Assembly (NCBI GenBank): GCA_910578505.1
Contig: CAJTPV010000024.1
Span: 1-49,476 of the forward strand
Source of the DNA: an uncultured Oscillospiraceae bacterium
GTDB lineage: Bacteria; Bacillota; Clostridia; Oscillospirales; Oscillospiraceae
Length of the DNA stretch: 49,476 nt
Reading direction: 5' to 3'
Shown: positions 7,898 through 15,416 of the stretch, piece by piece
Numbering within the stretch: the first letter of the stretch is position 1
How the letters are laid out: each line of letters opens with the position of its first letter
The notes under the pieces: model-generated
What the model saw: only the letters and a program-made list of their open reading frames with translations
Told to the model about the DNA's origin: nothing
The model's database searches: none
Made by a program: the position numbers and the translations under genes

Positions 7898-8503
7898 ATG
7901 CCAGACTATAAAGAAATGTACTTGACAATGGTCAGAGAGACAGAAAAAGCAATTACAATATTAGAGGAAGTGGAGGAAGCATCTAACATACTGATTGCGG
8001 CACAGCGCGACTGTGAGGAAATGTACATCAATTCTCCGGAGCCAGTGGTTCAGCTGCTGGACAGAAGAGACAGACCGGCAGAACGTGAGGCGGGAAACAA
8101 GGCCAATCATACGCCGTATACAGAGGCCGAAAAGCGCAGGATCGACAATATTCTCAAAGCATTTGCCAACTTTATCAGGGAACAGAACTATTTTGACATC
8201 GTTTATTCCGAAAAAGTGGGATATGTCCAGCTTTTAACCGGGCGGGCGGAGACAGAACCGGCAACCATACTGAAAACAGCGGAGGAAATGATCGACACGC
8301 TTTTCTATGAAGTCACCAACAAGGTTGTCTATGACCCCAACAATCAGCGGCCCAACCGTGACACGCTGGAACTGTCGGAGTATGAAGAGAGCGAGAGCCG
8401 CCGCCTCCTCACGGAGATTGTTGACACAATGGAGGAGGACAGGGACTGCTGGACAGCCTATCTTGATGCGTATTTCAAAGACTATCAGGGGAGCTTCAAA
8501 TGA
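7898..8503 (+). CDS. Hypothetical protein, two-part helical
   Basis: 201 residues, function not recognised. ATG 7898 has GGAGG 6 nt upstream; the TTG at 7874 lacks a site. Residues 1-50 form a predicted helical hairpin with the pattern AI-x-L ... LI-x-AQ-x4-E-x-Y, which is shared with the 55-aa protein at 15460-15627 and with many small clostridial accessory proteins. Residues 75-201 are a second, acidic, mostly helical domain. No membrane segment, signal peptide or catalytic motif seen. It sits between a divergent XRE regulator and a terminator as a single-gene unit, in DNA of clearly lower GC than its neighbours, which suggests acquisition. Confidence 0.75.
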   Translation: MPDYKEMYLTMVRETEKAITILEEVEEASNILIAAQRDCEEMYINSPEPVVQLLDRRDRPAEREAGNKANHTPYTEAEKRRIDNILKAFANFIREQNYFDIVYSEKVGYVQLLTGRAETEPATILKTAEEMIDTLFYEVTNKVVYDPNNQRPNRDTLELSEYEESESRRLLTEIVDTMEEDRDCWTAYLDAYFKDYQGSFK

Positions 8504-8512
8504 AAGACAAAC

Positions 8513-8545
8513 AGGCAGGGGGGCGATGTACCCCCCTGCTTTTTT
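8513..8545. terminator. Bidirectional terminator between the 201-aa gene and arcC
   Basis: GCAGGGGGG (8515-8523) pairs with CCCCCCTGC (8531-8539), followed by TTTTTT. The arcC stop codon overlaps its edge, so it closes both convergent transcripts. Confidence 0.85.
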
Positions 8546-9491
8546 ATGCCTGGATGACCGTTCCTGTTTTGCCGGAAATGCCGTCCCGGGCCTTCTCCAG
8601 CAGCGTGATCAGCGCCTGCCGTCCGGGCCTGGACTCGGCGAATTTTACCGCCGCCTCCACCTTCGGCAGCATGGACCCCGGCGCGAACTGTCCCTCCGCT
8701 ATGTACCTGCGGGCCTCCGCCGGCGTGAGGCTGCTGAGCCACTGCTCGTTCTCCTTGCGGAAGTTGATGGCCACCTTCTCCACGGCGGTGAGGATGATGA
8801 GCATATCCGCCTCCAGCTGCTCCGCCAGCAGCTCCGACGCGAAATCCTTGTCGATCACCGCCGCCGCGCCCTTGAGGTGGTTTTTCTCCGTCCGGTACAC
8901 CGGGATGCCCCCGCCGCCGCAGCAGATGATGAGGTGCCCGTCTTCCGTCAGGTGCCGGACCGCGCCGGCCTCGATGATGTGCTTGGGCTTGGGGGACGCC
9001 ACGTACCGCCGCCAGCCCCGACCGGCGTCCTCCCGGACCGGATGCCCGGTCTGGGCCGCGTAGGCGCGGGCCTCCTCCTCAGTCATGAACTTCCCGATGG
9101 GCTTGGCGGGGTTCTCAAAGGCCGGGTCCGCCGGGTCCACCTCCACCTGGGTGACGATGGTACACACCGGGATGTTGCAGATGCCCCGGTCCAGCAGTTC
9201 CTCCCGAAAGGCGTTCTGCAGGTCATAGCCAATGTACGCCTGGCTCATGGCCCCGCAGACCGACAGGGGCGTGAAGCCCTGGTTTGGGTCCTCCTTCTGC
9301 AGGGCGGCCATGGCGTTGTTGATGATGCCCACCTGAGGGCCGTTTCCGTGGGCCACCACCACCTGGTTGCCGTCCTCGATCAGGTCCACAATGGCCCTGG
9401 CGGTGATTTTCACCGCCGCCGCCTGCTCCGGCAGGGTGTGCCCCAGAGCGTTGCCGCCCAGGGCGATGACGATTCGTTTTTTCTTCTCCAT
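8544..9491 (-). CDS. arcC: Carbamate kinase
   Basis: 315 residues, full length. It converts carbamoyl phosphate and ADP to ATP, CO2 and ammonia in the cytoplasm. The amino-acid-kinase fold is clear: N-terminal IVIALGGNAL, HGNGPQVG, the carbamate-kinase-specific GWRRYVASPKP, the CCGGGGIPV loop, VIDKDF and the C-terminal GSMLPKVEAA motif. It lies downstream of ygeW and ygeY on the same strand, after a hairpin that may limit read-through. Next to a carbamoyltransferase it would harvest ATP from the carbamoyl phosphate that YgeW releases. Confidence 0.95.
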   Translation of the reverse strand: MEKKKRIVIALGGNALGHTLPEQAAAVKITARAIVDLIEDGNQVVVAHGNGPQVGIINNAMAALQKEDPNQGFTPLSVCGAMSQAYIGYDLQNAFREELLDRGICNIPVCTIVTQVEVDPADPAFENPAKPIGKFMTEEEARAYAAQTGHPVREDAGRGWRRYVASPKPKHIIEAGAVRHLTEDGHLIICCGGGGIPVYRTEKNHLKGAAAVIDKDFASELLAEQLEADMLIILTAVEKVAINFRKENEQWLSSLTPAEARRYIAEGQFAPGSMLPKVEAAVKFAESRPGRQALITLLEKARDGISGKTGTVIQA

Positions 9492-9546
9492 ATCGTTTCC
9501 CTCTTAAAATCCACGATCTTCTTCCTGTTCCATCACGCAATTGTTC

Positions 9547-9577
9547 AAAAAGGGAGCATTCTGCAATGCTCCCTTTC
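9547..9577 (-). terminator. Hairpin between ygeW and arcC (attenuating terminator)
   Basis: AAAGGGAGCAT and ATGCTCCCTTT form a perfect 11-bp stem; on the minus strand it is followed by TTTTTG. It lies after ygeW and 55 bp before arcC, so it probably lowers arcC expression relative to ygeW unless arcC has its own promoter. Confidence 0.75.
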
Positions 9578-9595
9578 TGTTGATCCAGAGGATAA

Positions 9596-10789
9596 TCAGT
9601 AGTCCTTGCGCTTTTCGCCCCGCTTCTCCATCTCGCGCAGCGCGGCGACAGGGTCCTTGACCTTGCTGAGGAAAATCATCGCGGCGATGATATAGGGCTT
9701 GAAGGACGCCTGCTTGTACAGCGGCTCGATATAGCGGTCGAACACGCTGTTGTCCACCTCGCCCTCCTCGCAGCTCAGGCCGGAGATGTCGGCGGGCAGG
9801 CAGTGCAGATACAGGGCCTTGCCGTCCTTGGTCAGCTTCATCATGTCCTCAGAGCAGGTCCAGTCCTTATGCCCGGCGTTCTGGGCCAGCAGCTCCTGCT
9901 CCAGCTGGTCGATGCCGGCCTTGTCGCCCTCACGGTACAGCTGGGTGCGCTTCTCCATGGCCTTGAAGGGGGCCCAGCTCTTGGGGTAGACGATGTCCGC
10001 GTCCTTGAACGCCTCCTCCATGCTGTTGACCTTCTGGAAGGAGCCGCCGGACTTCTCCGCGTTGGCCTTGGCGATCTCCTCGATCTCCGGCATGACCTCA
10101 TAGCCCTCCGGGTGGGCCAGCACCACGTCCATACCGAAGCGGGTGAACAGGCCGATCACGCCCTGGGGCACGCTCAGGGGCTTGCCGTAGCTGGGGGAGT
10201 AGGCCCAGGTCATAGCGACCTTTTTCCCCTTCAGGTTCTCCACGCCGCCCATCTCATGGATGACGTGCAGCAGGTCGGCCATGGTCTGGGTGGGGTGGTC
10301 CACGTCGCACTGGAGGTTGACCAGGGTGGGCCGCTGCTCCAGAATGCCCTTCTCATACCCCTCGTCCAGGGCGTCCATAAAGGTCTTCTGATACTTGTGG
10401 CCCTCCTCGATGAACATGTCGTCCCGGATGCCGATGACGTCGGCCATAAAGGACACCATGTTGGCCGTCTCCCGGACGGTCTCGCCGTGGGCAATCTGGC
10501 TCTTCTTCTCGTCCAGGTCGCTGACCTGCAGTCCCAGCAGGTTGCAGGCGGAGGCGAAGGAGAAGCGGGTGCGGGTGGAGTTGTCCCGGAAGATGGAGAT
10601 GCCCAGGCCGGAGTCAAAGACCTTGGTGGAGATGTTCCGCTCCCGCATGTCCCGGAGGGCGTCGGCCACGGTGAAGATGGCGTCCAGCTCGTCACTGGTC
10701 TTGTCCCAGGTCCAGTAGAAGTCGTTTTTGTACATGTTGTTGATCTTCAGTTTCTCCAGATGCTGGGCCAGTTTTTCTGTCTTGCTCAT
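9596..10789 (-). CDS. ygeW: Knotted carbamoyltransferase YgeW
   Basis: 397 residues, the usual YgeW length. Belongs to the aspartate/ornithine carbamoyltransferase superfamily: carbamoyl phosphate loop STRTRFSF at about 71-78, HPTQ at 165-168, and HCLPAD near 330. The long N-terminus (YKNDFYWTWDKT) and the DVDHPTQTMADL context mark the YgeW branch rather than OTCase. In gut bacteria YgeW is linked to purine/urate breakdown through ureido derivatives of diaminopropionate. Its exact substrate here is inferred from context with ygeY and arcC. ATG with AAGGAG upstream; 29 bp after ygeY, so one operon. Confidence 0.95.
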   Translation of the reverse strand: MSKTEKLAQHLEKLKINNMYKNDFYWTWDKTSDELDAIFTVADALRDMRERNISTKVFDSGLGISIFRDNSTRTRFSFASACNLLGLQVSDLDEKKSQIAHGETVRETANMVSFMADVIGIRDDMFIEEGHKYQKTFMDALDEGYEKGILEQRPTLVNLQCDVDHPTQTMADLLHVIHEMGGVENLKGKKVAMTWAYSPSYGKPLSVPQGVIGLFTRFGMDVVLAHPEGYEVMPEIEEIAKANAEKSGGSFQKVNSMEEAFKDADIVYPKSWAPFKAMEKRTQLYREGDKAGIDQLEQELLAQNAGHKDWTCSEDMMKLTKDGKALYLHCLPADISGLSCEEGEVDNSVFDRYIEPLYKQASFKPYIIAAMIFLSKVKDPVAALREMEKRGEKRKDY

Positions 10790-10817
10790 GTGCGTTCTCC
10801 TTAAAATTTGAATTTTC

Positions 10818-12185
10818 TTACTTGATATCGTTGTTGGTCTTTCCGCCTCTATACTCGCATACGTCCTCGTCGCCCTTGCCCTTGTACAGACCCACGCAGG
10901 CGGCGTACACGGCGGCGCAGGTCACCAGGTCCTGCTTCCAGGTGATCTCGTTGGGGGCGTGGGCCTGGCTCTCCGCGCCGGGGCCGAAGCCCACGCAGGG
11001 GATGCCGTACCGGCCCTGGATGGACACGCCGTTGGTGGAGAAGGTCCACTTGTCGATGAGCGGGCGCTTGCGCAGGTGCATGGCGTCCGGGTGGCCGATG
11101 CGCTCCGGGCCGAAGAGGGCCTTGTGGGCCTCCGCCAGGGCCTGCACGTGGGGGGCGGACTCCTTGTTGATCCAGGTGGGGAAATAGCACTCGGTCTCGT
11201 ACTTCAGCCCCGTCCAGGCCGGACGGTCGTACATATACATGCTGACCTTCACATCCTCGCCGTACTTCTGCACGGCGGGCAGGGCCCGGATCTCATCCAG
11301 GCAGCTGTCCCAGGTCTCCCCGGCGGTCATGCGGCGGTCGATGGAGATGGCGCAGCTGTCCGCCACGGCGCAGCGGCTGGGGGAGGTGTAGAAAATCTGG
11401 GACACGGTGCAGGTGCCCCGGCCCAGGAAACGGGCGTCCTCATAGTGCTCGGGGTTGTACTTGGGGCTCAGCATCTTCACCAGGCCCTTGATCTCGGTCC
11501 CGTCCGCGTCGTCGTTCTCATTCAGGGCCCGGACCTGCTGGACGATGTCCGCCATTTTATAGATGGCGTTGTCCCCCCGCTCCGGGGCGGAGCCGTGGCA
11601 GCTGACGCCCTTCACGTCCACCCGGATCTCCATACGGCCCCGGTGGCCCCGGTAGATGCCGCCGTCGGTGGGCTCGGTGGAGACCACGAACTCCGGCGTG
11701 ACGCCGTCCTCGTTGTGGATGTACTGCCAGCACAGGCCGTCGCAGTCCTCCTCCTGGACGGTGGCGGTGACCAGAATCCTGTAGCCCTCGGGGATCAGCC
11801 CCAGGTCCTTCATGATCTTCGCCCCGTACACGGCGGACACCACGCCGCCCTCCTGGTCGGAGCCGCCCCGGCCATAGATGACATCCTTGGTCTCATAGCC
11901 CTTGTAGGGGTCCTCAGTCCAGTTGCTGAGGTTGCCAATGCCCACGGTGTCGATGTGCCCGTCAAAGGCAATGATTTTTTCGCCGGTACCCATCCAGCCC
12001 AGGGCGTTGCCCTCCGGGTCGATCTCCGCCTTGTCAAAGCCCAGCCGTTCCATCTCCGCGATGGTGCGCTTGATGACGCCCTCCTCCTCACAGCTCTCGC
12101 TGGGGATGGCGATCAGGTCCCGCAGGAATCTGGTCATATCCGCCTCATACCCCTGGGCCGCCTTCTTGATAGCCTCAAAATCCAT
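10818..12185 (-). CDS. ygeY: YgeY-family M20 metallohydrolase
   Basis: 455 residues. A cytoplasmic di-zinc amidohydrolase/deacylase of the M20 family: FDGHIDTV (metal His and Asp), GRGGSDQEGG (bridging Asp), VQEEDCDG (catalytic and metal Glu), and HAPNE near the C-terminus (last metal His). The family name is 'YgeY selenium metabolism-linked hydrolase' and it travels with ygeW. ATG 12185 with GGAGGG 7 nt upstream is preferred over an in-frame ATG five codons earlier. First gene of the leftward operon ygeY-ygeW-(arcC), driven by the promoter at 12254-12281. Confidence 0.93.
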   Translation of the reverse strand: MDFEAIKKAAQGYEADMTRFLRDLIAIPSESCEEEGVIKRTIAEMERLGFDKAEIDPEGNALGWMGTGEKIIAFDGHIDTVGIGNLSNWTEDPYKGYETKDVIYGRGGSDQEGGVVSAVYGAKIMKDLGLIPEGYRILVTATVQEEDCDGLCWQYIHNEDGVTPEFVVSTEPTDGGIYRGHRGRMEIRVDVKGVSCHGSAPERGDNAIYKMADIVQQVRALNENDDADGTEIKGLVKMLSPKYNPEHYEDARFLGRGTCTVSQIFYTSPSRCAVADSCAISIDRRMTAGETWDSCLDEIRALPAVQKYGEDVKVSMYMYDRPAWTGLKYETECYFPTWINKESAPHVQALAEAHKALFGPERIGHPDAMHLRKRPLIDKWTFSTNGVSIQGRYGIPCVGFGPGAESQAHAPNEITWKQDLVTCAAVYAACVGLYKGKGDEDVCEYRGGKTNNDIK

Positions 12186-12253
12186 GGTGCATCCCTCCAT
12201 CTTAAAATATGTAAAAATAGTCTTTTTCAGGGAACGTCCTCTGTCCTGTCTCT

Positions 12254-12350
12254 ATCATAACATAGAAAACGCAGATGTCAAACAAAATTTTAGAAAAACT
12301 AAAAATTTTTTTGAAAACCTCTTGCAATCTGCTGGGGATGCTGTTATGAT
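12254..12350. promoter_or_regulatory. Divergent promoters and palindromic operator of the ygeY / regulator genes
   Basis: Leftward: TTGACA (12281-12276), 16-bp spacer, TATGAT (12259-12254). Rightward: TTGCAA (12322-12327), 17-bp spacer, TATGAT (12345-12350). Both have a TG one base upstream of the -10. Between them, AAAATTTTAG (12284-12293) and CTAAAAATTTT (from 12299) form an inverted repeat with one extra A, well placed as the binding site of the YheO-like regulator. Confidence 0.65.
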
Positions 12351-12412
12351 AGAAGCACGACAAGGGAAAACAGCCGGATGAGGGGGAGGGGATAGCGCTG
12401 TACCAGCACCGA

Positions 12413-13081
12413 ATGGATATGCTCAAACAGATTGCCGCGGGCCTGGCGGCCCACTTCGGCCCCAACTGCGAGGTGGTCATCCACGACCTGGCCGGGCCGG
12501 ACGGGGAGTGCTCCATCGCCCACATTGAAAACGGGCAGGTCACCGGGCGCAAGGCCGGCGACGGTCCCTCCAAGGTGGTGGTGGAGCAGCTGCTCCACAG
12601 CCGGGAGGACCCCCAGGACCAGCTGGCCTACCTCACCCGCACGCCGGACGGCAAAATTTTGAAGTCCTCCACCATCTATATCCGGGATGACGCCGGGAAC
12701 GTGGAGGCCATCCTCTCCATCAACTACGACATTTCCGCCCTGCTGATGATCGAGAACGCTCTCAGCGGCCTGATCCACACGGCGGACCGGGACCCCGCCG
12801 CGCCGGCGGAGCGGATTTCCGTGCTCAATGTCAACGACCTGCTGGAGGACCTCATTGAGCAGAGCGTGGCCCTGGTGGGCAAGCCCGTGGCGCTGATGAC
12901 CAAGGACGACAAGGTCCGGGCCATCCAGTTTTTGAGCCAGCACGGGGCGTTCCTCATCACCAAATCCGGCGACAAGGTCGCCAAATACTTCGGCATTTCA
13001 AAGTACACGCTGTATTCATACATCGACATCAAACAACAGGAGGAAAAACGCCATGAGCAAGATCGATCTCACCATCCATAA
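12413..13081 (+). CDS. YheO-like PAS / helix-turn-helix transcriptional regulator
   Basis: 222 residues from the ATG at 12413. N-terminal PAS_6/YheO domain (HFGPNCEVVIHDL ... GECSIAHIENGQVTGRK ... IYIRDDAGNVEAILSINYDI), C-terminal HTH_22-like domain (FLSQHGAFLITKSGDKVAKYFGISKYTLYSYI). ATG 12413 has no SD, whereas a CTG at 12398 in the same frame has GGGGAGGGG 6 nt upstream, so translation may start at CTG. The 3' end overlaps the next gene by 29 nt, which suggests translational coupling. By position it controls the divergent ygeY operon and the PLP-enzyme gene, probably sensing a pathway metabolite. Confidence 0.88.
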   Translation: MDMLKQIAAGLAAHFGPNCEVVIHDLAGPDGECSIAHIENGQVTGRKAGDGPSKVVVEQLLHSREDPQDQLAYLTRTPDGKILKSSTIYIRDDAGNVEAILSINYDISALLMIENALSGLIHTADRDPAAPAERISVLNVNDLLEDLIEQSVALVGKPVALMTKDDKVRAIQFLSQHGAFLITKSGDKVAKYFGISKYTLYSYIDIKQQEEKRHEQDRSHHP

Positions 13082-14534
13082 GGAGGGCCTCCAGCACAAT
13101 ATCGACAAGGCCCGGGAGAACAACATCATTATCCCCACCTTTGCCCAGATGCAGAACCCGGAGACCATCCCGGAGAAGATCCAGGAGAAGCTGAAGGGCG
13201 TGGGGCTGTGGGATGTGAACCCCCTGAACCTGTTCCGCATCACGTGGAAGAACGAGCCCAAGGAGAGCGGCGGTCTGTTCCAGCAGGTACCCAACTACGT
13301 GGAGATCCCCAGCAAACTGTCCGGCGTGCCCTGCCGCATTCTGGCGATGGCGGGCAAGTGGTTCCCCACCGGGTGCCACAAGGTGGGCGCCAGCTTCGGC
13401 TGCCTGGCCCCCCGGCTGGTGACGGGGCAGTTCGACGCCACGTACCACCACGCCGTCTGGCCCTCCACGGGCAACTACTGCCGGGGCGGCGCGTTCAACA
13501 GCAAGCTGCTGGCCTGCGACAGCGTGGCCATCCTGCCGGCGGAGATGAGCCGGGAGCGCTTTGACTGGCTGAGCAAGATTGCGGGGCAGGTCATCGCAAC
13601 GCCGGGCTGCGAGAGCAACGTGAAGGAGATCTTTGACAAGACCTGGGAGCTGCGGCAGGACCCGTCCATGATGATCTTCAACCAGTTTGAGGAGATGGGC
13701 AATCCCCTGTGGCACTACAACATCACCGGAACCGCCCTGGCGGACCTGTTTGAGGCGGTGAAGCGGCCCGGCGACAATCTGGCGGGCGCGTGCTTTACCA
13801 GCGGCAGCGCGGGCACCATGAGCGCCGGCGACCTGCTCAAAGAGCGGTATCCCCAGATGAAGCTGGCGGTGGGCGAGGCGCTGCAGTGCCCCACCATTGT
13901 CAACAACGGCTTCGGCGGGCATCGGATCGAGGGCATCGGCGACAAGCACATCCCCTGGATCCACAACGTGAAGAACACCGACATGGCCATCGCCATTGAC
14001 GACGAGGACAGCCAGCGGCTGCTGCGGCTGTTCAACACCCCGGAGGGGGCGCAGTATCTGAAGGAGGAGCTGGGTCTGGAGGACGAGCTGATCGAAAAGC
14101 TGACCTGGCTGGGCATCAGCGGCATTGCCAACGTGCTCTGCTGCATCAAGATGGCGAAATATTACGAGCTGACGGAGAACGACGTGGTAGTCACTGTGCT
14201 GACCGACAGCGCGGACATGTACCGCAGCCGGGTGGCGGAGCTGAGCGAGATGCACGGCGCGTACAACGTCCACGAGGCGGCTCTGGACCACGGCCTGCAT
14301 ATGCTGGGGATGAAGACGGACAATCTGCTGGAGCTGACGTATGTGGAGCGCAAGCGGGTACACAACCTGAAGTACTACACATGGGTGGAGCAGCAGGCCA
14401 GGGATGTCCAGGATTTGAACGCCCTGTGGTACGACACCAAGGGTACCTGGGACGCGGTCCACGCCCAGAGCGCGGAGCTGGATGCGCTGATCAACGAGTT
14501 CAACGAGGCCACCGGCCTGCTGAAGGCGCTGTAA
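13053..14534 (+). CDS. PLP-dependent fold-type II enzyme (cysteine/threonine synthase superfamily)
   Basis: 493 residues, longer than diaminopropionate ammonia-lyase (about 400) and not that family by motif. The probable PLP lysine is Lys110 in GCHKVGASFGCL; WPSTGNYCRGGAF (about 136-148) is a substrate/phosphate loop and TSGSAGTMSAGD near 250 a glycine-rich PLP phosphate site. I recall close relatives in Clostridia annotated only as 'pyridoxal-phosphate dependent enzyme' next to ygeW/ygeY. The reaction is not established; a beta-elimination or substitution on a diamino or ureido acid is a reasonable inference. AGGAGG SD lies inside the 3' end of the regulator gene. Confidence 0.85.
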   Translation: MSKIDLTIHKEGLQHNIDKARENNIIIPTFAQMQNPETIPEKIQEKLKGVGLWDVNPLNLFRITWKNEPKESGGLFQQVPNYVEIPSKLSGVPCRILAMAGKWFPTGCHKVGASFGCLAPRLVTGQFDATYHHAVWPSTGNYCRGGAFNSKLLACDSVAILPAEMSRERFDWLSKIAGQVIATPGCESNVKEIFDKTWELRQDPSMMIFNQFEEMGNPLWHYNITGTALADLFEAVKRPGDNLAGACFTSGSAGTMSAGDLLKERYPQMKLAVGEALQCPTIVNNGFGGHRIEGIGDKHIPWIHNVKNTDMAIAIDDEDSQRLLRLFNTPEGAQYLKEELGLEDELIEKLTWLGISGIANVLCCIKMAKYYELTENDVVVTVLTDSADMYRSRVAELSEMHGAYNVHEAALDHGLHMLGMKTDNLLELTYVERKRVHNLKYYTWVEQQARDVQDLNALWYDTKGTWDAVHAQSAELDALINEFNEATGLLKAL

Positions 14535-14613
14535 AAGTTTCGCCGGCCTTTTCAAAGGCCGTGGGGTGCAGGGGCAAAGCCCCTGCTCGTGCCCCGCAGG
14601 GCACGAAATCCCC
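14535..14613 (+). repeat. Structured intergenic repeat, copy 1
   Basis: An array of three hairpins directly after the PLP gene: CGGCC..GGCCG around TTTTCAAA, GGGGC..GCCCC in a GCAGGGGCAAAGCCCCTGC core, and CGTGCCC..GGGCACG, ending in GAAATCCCC. The same plan with a conserved core (AAAGTTT ... GGGGT-CAGGGGC-AGCCCC ... G-AATCCCC) recurs at about 33539-33623. I recall very similar dispersed elements in Oscillospiraceae genomes. Confidence 0.65.
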
Positions 14614-14696
14614 TGGGCCGCGCCCATAACCGCTCTCATACAACTCCAATTCGGCGCGGCCCAGCGCATTTGCCGCATACGCGGCAAACAGCGTAA

Positions 14697-14735
14697 TAAA
14701 AAAGAGGGTGGGGCTGACTGCCCCGCCCTCTCCTT
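14697..14735 (+). terminator. Intrinsic terminator before the tandem small-peptide units
   Basis: GAGGGTGGGGC (14704-14714) pairs with GCCCCGCCCTC (14720-14730) around TGACT, flanked by AAAAAA and TCCTTT. The 14614-14696 stretch upstream holds no recognisable gene. Confidence 0.75.
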
Positions 14736-14755
14736 TGAGGTGAAAAAAGAATATT

Positions 14756-14784
14756 TTGACAAACCCTGTCGAACGCTGTATATT
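14756..14784 (+). promoter_or_regulatory. Sense promoter of small-peptide unit 1
   Basis: TTGACA (14756-14761), 17-bp spacer, TATATT (14779-14784). The predicted RNA begins near 14791 with a GTCCC-GCAA-GGGAC hairpin (14792-14805), a stable GNRA-capped 5' end. Confidence 0.8.
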
Positions 14785-14863
14785 GTAAAGCGTCCCGCAA
14801 GGGACAGGGTGCTGCTGCACACCGGCGGTTAGCTCACTCCTCTAAGAAGGGGGGTGAGAACGA

Positions 14864-14959
14864 GTGGACAAGAGAAGGTTCATGCGGATTGCGATTAAAG
14901 TTATCATTTATATCGTAGTCATCGCTTTGTTCTGTATCTACTGCCCAAAAGCTTGTTAA
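14864..14959 (+). CDS. Tiny hydrophobic peptide, putative type I toxin (unit 1)
   Basis: 31 residues, GTG start: a basic N-terminus (MDKRRFMRIAIK), a single hydrophobic stretch of about 15 residues suited to a membrane helix, and a Cys-containing tail (CIYCPKAC). It is far below usual gene-finding limits. The SD (GGGGGGTGAG, 14850-14858) is paired in an SD-hiding stem with CTCACTCCTC (14833-14842). The stop codon lies inside a GTTAACCG/CGGTTAAC hairpin. Downstream 15012-15024 is exactly complementary to 14823-14835, as in type I toxin mRNAs whose 5' and 3' ends pair. A paralogous unit follows at 15116-15416. Toxicity is inferred from this architecture only. Confidence 0.7.
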   Translation: MDKRRFMRIAIKVIIYIVVIALFCIYCPKAC

Positions 14960-15038
14960 CCGCCCGGTGGCAGCCGAACGGTTAACGTAGAAATAAACAG
15001 TTACCCAATAGGAGCTAACCGCCGTGCAGCTGCATCCT
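14951..15038 (-). ncRNA. Predicted antisense RNA (antitoxin candidate) of unit 1
   Basis: On the minus strand TTGACA (15073-15068), 17-bp spacer, TAAGAT (15050-15045); expected start near 15038. The RNA would cover the 3' pairing arm, the 3' hairpin and the stop codon of the peptide mRNA, and could end at the hairpin 14955-14986 followed by AAGCTTTT. Boundaries are predictions. A matching promoter at the same relative position exists in unit 2. Confidence 0.55.
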
Positions 15039-15044
15039 AGCATT

Positions 15045-15073
15045 ATCTTAGCGCGAAGGGATTGTTTTGTCAA
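15045..15073 (-). promoter_or_regulatory. Antisense promoter of unit 1
   Basis: TTGACA-17-TAAGAT reading leftward, overlapping the sense terminator. The -35 is perfect consensus and the -10 matches 4 of 6. Confidence 0.6.
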
Positions 15074-15092
15074 GCTCTTCGCGCATTTTTTA
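15051..15092 (+). terminator. Terminator of the unit 1 peptide mRNA
   Basis: GCGCGAAG (15051-15058) and CTTCGCGC (15077-15084) pair and are followed by ATTTTTTAT. Confidence 0.8.
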
Positions 15093-15115
15093 TCTGAAAA
15101 AATAGTGCAGAAAAA

Positions 15116-15144
15116 TTGACAAAATGTGCCGCTTCGGTTATAAA
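15116..15144 (+). promoter_or_regulatory. Sense promoter of small-peptide unit 2
   Basis: TTGACA (15116-15121), 17-bp spacer, TATAAA (15139-15144). The predicted RNA starts near 15151 and, as in unit 1, opens with a small hairpin (CGCC..GGCG, 15151-15167). Confidence 0.8.
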
Positions 15145-15246
15145 TAAATGCGCCGTCCTATGTGGCGGTCAGAAGTGCGCACTGTTATATAAAAGGCGGT
15201 TGGCTCATTTCCCCCGGCAGATTCCCAAAGAGGGGAGGTGAGGCGC

Positions 15247-15315
15247 GTGTGGAAAGAACGTTTTTGGCGTGTCCTGTTAACGATTGCTTTTGCAGTCTGG
15301 CCATGCTGTGTTTGA
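15247..15315 (+). CDS. Tiny hydrophobic peptide, putative type I toxin (unit 2)
   Basis: 22 residues from GTG 15247: WKERFWRVLLTIAFAVWPCCV after the start residue. It shares the K-x-R-F-x-R-(I/V) start, hydrophobic middle and Cys-rich end with the 31-aa peptide of unit 1, though it is shorter. SD GGGGAGGTGAG (15232-15242) can pair over 11 positions with CTCATTTCCCC (15204-15214). The 3' hairpin is GTTAGCCG (15328-15335) with CGGCTAAC (15353-15360), and 15381-15392 can pair with 15195-15206 using three G-U pairs. An in-frame GTG at 15238 is inside the SD and less likely. Function inferred from architecture. Confidence 0.6.
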   Translation: MWKERFWRVLLTIAFAVWPCCV

Positions 15316-15392
15316 CTACATATGCGTGTTAGCCGCCCGGCCAGGCCCCGGACGGCTAACATTAGGTTAGTCTAATAGCTGGGTCAACTGCC

Positions 15393-15416
15393 ATATAGCA
15401 GTGCCCTTCTGTTTTT
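15393..15416 (+). terminator. Weak terminator of the unit 2 mRNA
   Basis: GGG..ACTGC (from 15381) pairs with GCAGT..CCC (to 15405), followed by TTCTGTTTTTATT. This stem competes with the long-range 5'-3' pairing of the same region. Confidence 0.5.

Noticed and set aside
13053..14534. Calling the PLP enzyme ygeX (diaminopropionate ammonia-lyase)
   Set aside because: It is about 90 residues longer and lacks the ygeX lysine context; only fold-type II membership is supported.
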